The notes under the pieces are model-generated. The model saw only the letters and a program-made list of their open reading frames with translations, did not search any database and was not told the origin of the DNA. Positions 55,986-64,000 of a DNA stretch of 64,000 bases are shown one piece after another (the stretch's first letter is position 1; the number at the start of each line of letters is the position of its first letter). The DNA comes from Deroplatys truncata (lineage: Eukaryota; Arthropoda; Insecta; Mantodea; Mantidae): positions 46,312,067-46,376,066 of the forward strand of contig CM060983.1 in the NCBI GenBank assembly GCA_030765065.1, read 5' to 3'. The position numbers and the translations under genes are program-made.

Positions 55986-56877
55986 GGGTTGCGAACGCAT
56001 TCCTGTCGTTCCACGCAAGGGGAACACTGCCAGCCATTCTCCCACCACCCTAAACTACCTTCTTCTCCTCTGCGTCTGCAGGGTCAGGTCGAAAAAAATC
56101 AGCGTGCTACTTGGGTTGTCTTCCTCCATTCTTCCTAAGTACAGCGTTTGTTTCTTTTAATCTTGGGTTCTCGGGACAAGACATGTGTTGTTGCATTTTC
56201 ATTGCACTTTCACAGTGTCTTAAAATACAATTGTACATTTCCATGTAAATTAACTTTCAGGAGTGAAGACTTTTCTGATACACTTGTGCTGGGATCGCCA
56301 AATATGAGCCACATTAACCGTCAAAAGGTGAATCACGGGCCAAGCCACAGTTTAACTCTTAAATGCGCTGCTTTGTAGATATGCAAAGTGCATATTAAGA
56401 ATTTATTTTTAAATTTTTGAAATGCTATTTTTTGTTATTTTCATTTTATACTGGCCTTTAGCAATAAAATGCCTGTATCAATATTATTGTAGTGGATTTT
56501 TTGGTACAAAAAGCAAAGTCCATGCAACTGCAGTTAAATGTACCCCAGACATCATCCACGCGTGCCATCACACCGGTTTTTTTACGTGGGCCCTCCCAAT
56601 CCTTTATCACAGGCTGTGAATGGATGACTAGTCCATTTCGCCTCGCCGTAACGATTTTGTCCATTCGAATCGCTTACAATAAGGTGTCTGTGACAGAAAT
56701 ATAAACCCCGGTTTAGGAATTAGAGTAAGAGCGACATATGTAGCAAAATAATTTGCGCAATTAAGAGTTAAATTGGAGCAATAAACTCGAGTCGCACAGA
56801 TCACATTAGTTTTCAAACACAGTATTTTGTTGAACTAGATCTACACTTACTTAACTGGTGTAATTAAGTACTCGTAC

Positions 56878-58260
56878 AGTGTGTCCATAAAATAACTGTC
56901 ATATTCCAAACTGGCACCACGTCGCCTTGGACAATCGAATTTAAATGTAATTGGTGATATTCCAAAGAAAAACTCAAATATTTTCGTGAATGTCAACAAA
57001 GGACAACAATGGACGGGATCGTGGGAATCAAACACAGAAACTAAATTCACTCACGTTTGTGATTAGTCGATATGGGTTCATTGTTAGACATTCAGCAGGC
57101 AGGCTACATGTGAATGTTTGCTTTTTAAAATTGTGTTATTAAAGAAGTTTAAAGAAGTTATGGTGAACCCACAAAATCGTAGTTGGTGTGTTTTGGAATA
57201 TCATAGCACGCAGAATCTGGTGTATGTTCAGCGTGTTTTTAGGCGAAGGTTTCAACATCAAGCTCCTACACACATGTCAATTTTGAATTGGTAGTGTGAT
57301 TTCGTGGATCGTGGCTGTATGTCATCAAAGGAAAGGCCATTCAGGGAGACCATCTGTCGATGCAGGAATTGTGGAGGCATTTGTACGTAGTCCTAAGAAG
57401 TCTGTGCATAGAGCTTGTCAGCAGTTAAACATCCTTAAATCCACCGTATCTAAGATCCTGCGTACGCGACTAAGTTCCACCCCTACAAACTGCAATTGCT
57501 TCATAAGTTGAAACCTGATGACCCTGCAAAACGATTAGATTTCTCTGAACATTTATTGGTACTAATGGAGGATAATAACAAATCTGTGAGAAAAAATAAT
57601 TTTCAGTGATGAGGCAACATTCCACGTTAGTGGGAAAATGCAGGCATAATGTTAGGATTTAGGGAAGCCAGAATCCACATGCCATTTTGGAAGTTGAAAG
57701 AGACTCCTCTAAAGTGAATGTCTTTAGTGCCGTATCGAAACGTCAAGTCTGTGGCCCATTTTTCTTTCGGGAGGTCACTGTCAAGGGCCCAACTTGTGTT
57801 GACATGCTCACTGAAAGGTTATTTCCACAACTGGAAGAAGAAGGCAACGAATTTATTTTCCAACAATATGGAAGAACAGCTCCTCAATGGCATTTACATG
57901 TTCGGGAACATTTGAATGAGCGGCTTACAGGAAGGTGGGCCGGAAATGATGAAAATGTCTTCTACAAATGGCCGACAAGGTCACCTGACTTGACGGTCTG
58001 TGACTTCTTTTTTGACAATGTAACTCAGACTATATATATATTAACACCTGTTACATCAAGTATTGCATTAAGAGCAATTCATATTCAATGAGAAGAATGA
58101 AACTGACTTTTCTGTGCTAGAATTGCAGACATTTGTGGTTCTTATTTTGTGCTGCCTGTCACAAAGCGGATTCTAGATGTTCTAAAGGCATGGCAGACCT
58201 ATATTATCATTCGACATATTTTATTTTTGAATGTATTTTCACGGATGTACGTTAATGCGA
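56878..58260 (+). mobile_element. Tc1/mariner element with broken transposase
   Basis: The left end is TA + CAGTGTGTCCATAAAATAAC. A transposase region on the plus strand starts at 57160. I did not find a matching right terminal repeat, so the right boundary is approximate. Confidence 0.65.
57160..58260 (+). pseudogene. Tc1/mariner transposase, broken
   Basis: ATG 57160: MVNPQNRSWCVLEYH, then QNLVYVQRVFRRRFQHQAP, stop at 57292. Other frames carry GHSGRPSVDAGIVEAFVRSP and KKSVHRACQQLNILKSTVS (second helix-turn-helix), KFHPYKLQLLHKLKPDDPA and SDEATFHVSGKM (first catalytic Asp). The frame 57687-58091 then reads VNVFSAVSKRQVCGPFFFRE, LFPQLEEEGNEFIFQQYGRT and WPTRSPDLTVCDFFFDN. In FQQYGRTAP the usual second catalytic Asp (FQQDG) is Tyr, so the enzyme would be dead even without frameshifts. 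Same lineage as 13362-13920, which preserves the first half. Confidence 0.88.
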
Positions 58261-58773
58261 ACACTGTTATTACTCCTCATGCAAAGTCTTTCAAAGGAGG
58301 AAATGCTTCGTTCGACAGACAGTTGTAAAAATCAACCAAATTAACTTCCTTGAATTTGTCCTTCAGAAGGTTGTATATCAATTACAAATTTGAGCCCTTA
58401 ATTTTATTTAATCTTTCGAAATTCATGAATAAATTAATTTAATACAAGCGCATCTTTTTTTTTTATTTATTTCTTGAACTTTGTAGGCAGCAAACAAAGG
58501 CAGCTCGCGGGCGGAGTACGGAGTTTCTGAATTCAGATTAGGTAGTGGAACAAGTGGACAACTTTAGGTATAATGATTGTTGCATAATTAGTAAAATGAG
58601 CTGTGTAAACAAGTATAACAGAGGACAGCAATGACAAAGGAAGCTTTCGGTATATTTTATGGGCTCTTGAACAGAAAAATGGGGAAAAAATTGGTTAAGT
58701 GCTTCCGCAATTTATTCTGCGGAAACTTGGATATTGCGGTGATGTGAAGCAAACTGATTGGAAGTATTTAAGA

Positions 58774-60170
58774 GGACTTACAGTAAGCAGAGAAAGTATT
58801 GCATTACACCTAAAAATTCTCTATCGAGATTTCACCGAAAATGTATTTCGAAGCTCCCTGAGTCCCAAAAAAACATTTTTACTTTCTCTACCACGTATAT
58901 ACTAGGTAGAGAAGGTATTGCATTCCACCTAAAAATTCGATACCGAGATTTCATAGGAAATACATGTTTTGAGGCTCCCTGAGTCCAAATAGCAGTTTTA
59001 TAAAAATATCTGTGTGTATGTGTGTCTAAACAGCATAACTCAAAAACGAAAAGTCGGATAAATACCACACTTGGTATTTAGGTTCAGTATCTTCCAAAGA
59101 TGCGACACGAAGATTTCCAAGAAAATCCCTCCACCCTCAACTACCCATTGCATGGAACATTTTCCAAAAATTTTTATTTTTTAAAAAATTACTCCAACGA
59201 TTTTGGTTAAAATATCATAGATTAAAGATATTTACATGACAAATCTAATGCACCTCTTGAATTTTCTGGGAACAGCCGGTGAAGTCCTCTTCATTTGGAA
59301 GGAATTTTGTATAATCTTGTATAACTGGTAAACGTTAAGTGATAGACGAAAACGTACCATACAAAAGATGTAGATCTCTTTAAAACACACAATTTACTTA
59401 AAATATGTTTTTCTGTGACATAAGTCGTTTCTGAGGTATGTGTAATTAAAGGTCCCATTGATTTTAAGTTGTTTCTCACGATTGCATGGAAACAGTATGG
59501 ACTTTTAAAGCCAGCGTATAGCGTCCAGTTGTTAAACATTTGAATATCTATCGCTGTTCTCTTTGTATCTATAACGAAATGTATAATGTAGGTTTAGTCG
59601 GATTAAAATGAAATAGACAGAAGAATAAACTTTAGTAACGCTAGTTTGTATACACACTAATATACGATAGAGGGTAGAGAGTCATGTGGATGTATCACAT
59701 CAGATTTTTAGAAAAAGGTCCGCGCGCTCGTGTGTGTTTGAAGAGCATAATTAAAAAATTGAAAAGACGATAAATACCACCCTTGATATTATAAGTCCAG
59801 TATTTTCCATAGATGTGAAACGAAGATTTTTAAGAAAAATCCCCCACCTCAAACTACTCTTTAATGGAAAAAGTTTCGTTATTTTTTATTTTCTCAAAAA
59901 TGGCCCTTACGATTTTGACTAAAATACCACATGTTTCAGATACTTGCATGACAAAATGTATACCTCAAGTTTTCTGGGAATAGCTATGAGGTACTCTTCA
60001 TTAGAATAACTATAATTGCTAAACTGTAAGGGATGAGACAAAATCTTACTACATAAAAAGGTATACATCTTCTTAAAGGATGGAATTGATGTGAAATAAA
60101 ATTTTTTATGGTGTTAACCATCTCCGACACTCCCTTCGTTATTGGTTTGAATTTTCGGATACTTTAACCT
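58774..60170 (+). mobile_element. R element, plus, outer copy of a nest
   Basis: The left piece 58774-58880 ends at CCCAAAAAAACATTTTT. The right piece resumes at 59705 with TTTTTAGAAAAAGGTCCGCG and runs to about 60170, where the next R starts. Joined, they are one R unit split at its CATTTTTAG site. Confidence 0.9.
58881..59704 (+). mobile_element. R element, plus, inner copy defining the ends
   Basis: An 824-bp unit from ACTTTCTCTACCACGTATA to GTATCACATCAGA, exactly between two TTTTT runs (58876-58880, 59705-59709) that belong to the interrupted R copy. It shows the precise ends of the family. Confidence 0.93.
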
Positions 60171-60995
60171 TTTGCTTCCTATACTATGTACTGGCAGTAA
60201 GTACAGGAAGTATTGTTTGCCAGTTTCGAGATTTCACTGGAAATATTTTGATATCCCTGAATCCATAAAAAAACGTTTATATAAAAAAGTTTTGTGTATG
60301 TGTGTGAACAGAATAACTTAAATTATCCGAAATGTCGGACAAATGCAAAACTTGCTATTTAAGTTTAGTATCTTTCAAAGATGCGAAAGAAAGATTTTGA
60401 AAAAATTATCCCCACCCCAAAACGTTTGTCATGACATTTTTTCGATATTTTTGATTTTCTGAAAAAAGCCTTTAACGATTCTGGTTAAGACATCATACAT
60501 TTAAGATATTTATATAAGTAAAACGTGTATTTTAAATTTTCCTGAAGTTCTCTTCACTCAGAGGGATCCTCTACAATTTTGTATAACGGTAAGGAAAATG
60601 TGGATAAGTACTACACATAAAATGTAAACCTCTTCAGAACATACAGTTTATATTAAATACCTTTTTTGTGGCATCAACCATTTACAAGATATCCTTTATT
60701 ATTTTCTCATTTTCTTGAAGTGCTGTGGCTATTCAATTGTTTATTGCAAGTATGGAAAAGGTATTTAATTTCAAGCCAAATATATAGCCACTCGCTTTTA
60801 AACATTTGAATATCGATTGGGTTTCCTGTACCCCACTTGTACCCACAACTAAATATGCAATGCAATTGTTCCTTCAAAGGTTTATTTTGATTAACATGAA
60901 GTGCATAGATATAAAGTTAAGCTTTCGTATAAATACTCTGAAGACGCTATATTAAATTAAACGATACTGGGTAGGGAGTCATGTCAATGTAACAT
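60171..60995 (+). mobile_element. R element, plus, divergent
   Basis: TTTGCTTCCTATACTATGTA start, AACAGAATAACTTAAATTA, GATGCGAAAGAAAG, end GTAGGGAGTCATGTCAATGT, AACATGAT. An older subfamily. Confidence 0.82.
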
Positions 60996-61012
60996 GATAA
61001 GTCGCTATTGTT

Positions 61013-61184
61013 TACTTTCTCTACTACGTATAGTAAGCAGGGGAAGTATTGTAATCCACCCAAAAATTCGATGCCGAGATTTCTTCGGAAATATATGTTT
61101 TGAGACCCCCTGAATCCAAATAAAGCATTTTTGGAAGCATGTCCATGTGTGTGTCTGTGTGGGTGTGTGTGTGTGTGTGTCTCT

Positions 61185-61225
<41 letters not shown>

Positions 61226-61935
61226 TCTGTGTGTCTGTGTGTGTGACTGTGAACAGCATAACTCAGAAACGAACAGTCGGATAAACACCAAACTTGGTAT
61301 TTAGGTTCAGTATCTTCCAAGGATGCGACACGAAAGTTTTCAAGAAAATCCCCCCACCCCAGAGTACGCTTTACATGGAAGATTTTTCGAAAATTTTAAT
61401 TTTCTCAAAAATGGCTGTAACGATTTTGATTAAAATATCATATGTTTAAGATATTTTCATGACAAATAAAATGTATATCTTGAATTTCCTGGGAATGTCT
61501 CCAAAAGTATTCTTTATTGTGAACGACTTTTGCGTAACTGGTAAACCATAAGAGATAGACAAAGTTTTACTACACAAAAAATGTACATCGCGTTAAAATA
61601 CACAATTTATGTCATATACATTTGTTTAGTTGAGTGAACCATTTTCGAGATATTGCTTGTTATTTCCTTAAATTTTCCAATACTTATACTTTTTCTCAAA
61701 TTCGTTATTCAATTTTTTATGTCCTGGATATGCAAACAGAATAGAATGCGCCACATAGCAACCAGCGCTTAAAAGATTTGACTATCGCTTATAACCTACC
61801 ATGTTCCCCTTGCATCTACAAGAAAATTAGCAATAAGATTGACATCTCGATTAACATGAAGCATATGGAGAATAAACGTTTGTAAAAATAGTTTGTACAA
61901 GAGTAGAGAAAGTCATGTGAGTGTAACACATCAGA
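61013..61935 (+). mobile_element. R element, plus, first of a young tandem pair
   Basis: Complete, with the longest simple-sequence tract of the window, (TG)n(TC)n at 61144-61250, and perfect termini. The next copy begins in its T-run. Confidence 0.93.
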
Positions 61936-61940
61936 TTTTT

Positions 61941-62833
61941 ACTTTCTCTACTACGTATAGTAAATTGGAGAAGTATTGTATTCCACTCAAAAATTCGATA
62001 CCGAGATTTCACCGGAAATACATGTTTTGAGACCCCCTGAATCCAAAAAAAGGCATTTTTGGAAACATGTCCGTGTGTGTGTCTGTGTGTGTGAACAGCA
62101 TAACTCAGAAACGAACAGTCGAATAAAACACCAAACTTGGTATTTAGGTTCAGTATTTTCCAGAGATGCGACACGAAGGTTTTCAAGAAAACCCCCCCAC
62201 CCCAGATTACCCTTTACATGGAAGATGTTTCGAAAATTTTAATTTTCTCAAAAATGGCTCTAACGATTTTGATTAAAATATCATATGTTTAAGATATTTT
62301 TATGACAAATAAAATGTATATCTTGAATGATCTGGGAATGTCTCCAAAGTATTCTTCATTGTGAACGACTTTTGCATAACTGGTAAACCATAAGGGATAG
62401 ACAAAATTTTACTACACAAGAAATGTAGATCGCGTTAAAATACACAATTTATGTCATATACATTTTTTTTGTTGAGTGAACCATTTTCGAGATATTGCTT
62501 GTTGTTCCCTTAATTTTGTCAATACTTATTTTCTCAAATGGGGATTCGTTACTCATTTTTTTGTCTTAGATATGCAAAGAGTATTAATCTGTGGCAAAGA
62601 GAATGGTGCTGCACCTAGCAACCAGCTATTAAGAGATGTGTATATGCTTAAAGGCTACTGTATTTCTATATTGCCCTTGTAAATATATATTCCCCTTACA
62701 TCTACAAGAAAATTAGCAATAAGATAGACTCTGCAAATGTTATCTCGATTAACATGAAGTAGATGGAGAATAAGCGTTTGTAAAAATAGTTTGTACAAGA
62801 GAGAGAAAGTCATGTGAGTGTACCGCATCAGAT
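61941..62833 (+). mobile_element. R element, plus, second of a young tandem pair
   Basis: Complete, with a short TG tract (62071-62092). Differs little by eye from its neighbour apart from the microsatellite and the GTATTAATCTGTGGCAAAG segment that marks a subfamily (also at 22283, 24120, 45725). Confidence 0.93.
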
Positions 62834-62837
62834 TTTT

Positions 62838-62990
62838 ATAAATCTGTCTATCGCTTTAACCTACCGTATCCTTCTCAGATCCACAACGAAATGTGGTGTA
62901 TCTGGATTAACAAGAAGTAGACAGAAGAATAAGCTTCAGTATGAATAGTTCGTAAAATAATGAGTAGAGAAAGTGGTGAATGCATTCTTA
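62838..62990 (+). mobile_element. R element 3' fragment
   Basis: Starts at a T-run (TTTTTATAAATCTGTCTATC) and ends GAGTAGAGAAAGTGGTGAAT. Probably the right piece of the R copy into which the tandem pair inserted. Confidence 0.75.
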
Positions 62991-63394
62991 TTTTTTTCTT
63001 CAAATTTTATAGAAGTAATGTTACAAAGTTGGGTCTATGTATGTTAATCAGTTTCAAAATTGTGCATTTTAGGTCAAAATGAATGATTTATGAAAACTAC
63101 ATAATCGGAATTTTATAAGTGGAATACATAATCGGAATAGTTAATATGGGAGAGTTTTTCATTATAATATTTTAGAAATTTTTCATTTAAATGCTCTCTA
63201 CAACGTAATTCTTTAGCTATAAGAATGACATTTGGAAAATGTTTTCCTAAATGCATGCTGTCTAAAACTGGCCAAATGATTAATATTATAAGCTGACCAA
63301 AGTTAATTAATTGTTCTTTCATACATGCCACGCGCATAGGCTCAATTTGAAAAGGTAGAACCATACTGAAAAATTCAGTGTAATAGCAGAGTTG

Positions 63395-63455
63395 AACTAG
63401 GATCTTCACCTTACCGTCCGTAACGCTGCTCTAACAAACTAAACTACCGTAGTAA
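63395..63455 (-). mobile_element. tRNA-like head, minus (weak)
   Basis: The minus strand reads GGTAGTTTAGTTTGTTAGAG (box A), then GGACGGTAAGGTG and CCTAGTTCAAC (box-B-like). A second, opposite box-B-like motif (GTGGTTCAAATCTC) lies at about 63528. Likely SINE debris, not a working tRNA. Confidence 0.35.
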
Positions 63456-64000
63456 CATGTCGGCACGATATTAAATTTCCCACTGATTCAGGTAAACCAC
63501 AAGGCGCTCTCGGTAAGCCGAATACCAGTGGTTCAAATCTCATATATGTAACTGAATTTTTCAGTCCATTTCCAGCTTATCAAATGTTAATAAGCGAATA
63601 TATCTTTTGCAAACGTTGAAATTGACAAGGAAAAAATCTTATTTTAAAAACTGTAATTGACTTTAAAAGTTTATTTCTTAGTAAACCTATTTTATAGCTA
63701 ATAAGGAACACAAGTGTGAAATTTTAGTAAAAATTTATGAAAATTACACTATAAGGAGCATTTTAAAATAAAATATTTTAAATTTGTATAATAAAACATA
63801 ATTCAGAAACGCCTTAACATATGTGCACCAAACTTTGCAACAACATTCCTTTACATAGGTGTAAGAAGTGATAAAATATTCAAAAGGCTCAGTCAGCTAC
63901 TGGTTCTGAAAAATTCACACATCGTTCACTTAAATTATGGAGAAAGTGTAATGTGTGAAACGGGTAAGCAAAATGAGCTATGAAGCTATTTTAAAAAGAG

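Noticed and set aside
63113-63409. 98-codon minus-strand ORF
   Set aside because: It overlaps the edge of a tRNA-like SINE relic, has no recognisable domain and AT-driven composition; not enough to call a gene.
1-64000. CRISPR array, rRNA operon, viral genome or bacterial operon
   Set aside because: The only regular repeats are microsatellites and transposon copies; no spacer structure, no rRNA-like sequence and no closely packed genes.

Overview
This is eukaryotic, repeat-dominated, AT-rich DNA. The transposase lineages, the tRNA-headed SINEs, the jockey-like LINE fragment, the split coding exons and the TG microsatellites all point to an arthropod, most likely an insect with a large genome. 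I cannot name the species from sequence alone. There are no operons, rRNA genes or CRISPR arrays, and almost no host coding sequence.

Two pieces look like host genes, both on the minus strand. At 44373-44995 there is a GC-rich, 208-codon last coding exon of an unrecognised protein, with a splice acceptor and a stop codon. At 11707-11782 there is a first coding exon carrying a signal peptide and ending at a splice donor. The order along the minus strand means they belong to different genes, or to adjacent related genes.

The rest is a mosaic of mobile elements. The largest share, more than a third of the window, is one dispersed family called R here. R is about 0.8-0.95 kb, starts ACTTTCTCTAC, contains a variable TG microsatellite and ends GTAGAGAAAGT + 22 nt + T-run. 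It occurs in both orientations, in head-to-tail tandems (20.8-22.5 kb, 61.0-62.8 kb) and nested within itself (16.5-18.3, 51.2-53.1, 58.8-60.2 kb). The nested cases show its ends and a T-run target. Its subterminal inverted repeats, 3' hairpin, internal microsatellite and lack of coding capacity match non-autonomous Helentron-type (DINE-1/HINE-like) rolling-circle elements.

The second layer is Tc1/mariner DNA transposons, all broken, from at least six lineages: 1-310, 675-2051, 3034-4574, 8300-8802, 13164-13950, 15722-16330, 19161-19737, 28018-29292 (the best preserved, with three single-base frameshifts), 40597-41572, 41760-43185 and 56878-58260. The third layer is tRNA-derived SINEs of several families. 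SINE A (about 290 bp, eight copies) has a conserved 3' hairpin resembling the 3' end of a LINE fragment at 31760-32700. SINE G (about 540-580 bp, four copies) and others are mostly inserted into R copies and bear target-site duplications. Two 5'-truncated LINEs are present, at 31760-32700 and 42342-42936; the second is inserted in a Tc1/mariner transposase with a 15-bp duplication.

Reading the nesting gives a relative history: R elements and mariners first, with R continuing to insert into R, then SINEs A, C and G landing in both. Stretches not listed (about 310-670, 2055-3030, 9550-10910, 11900-12200, 22540-23095, 26880-28015, 29440-31250, 34540-35235, 35320-36295, 47610-48360, 50290-51235, 53500-54115, 55985-56875, 58265-58770, 63000-63380, 63550-64000) are AT-rich sequence in which I recognise nothing firm.
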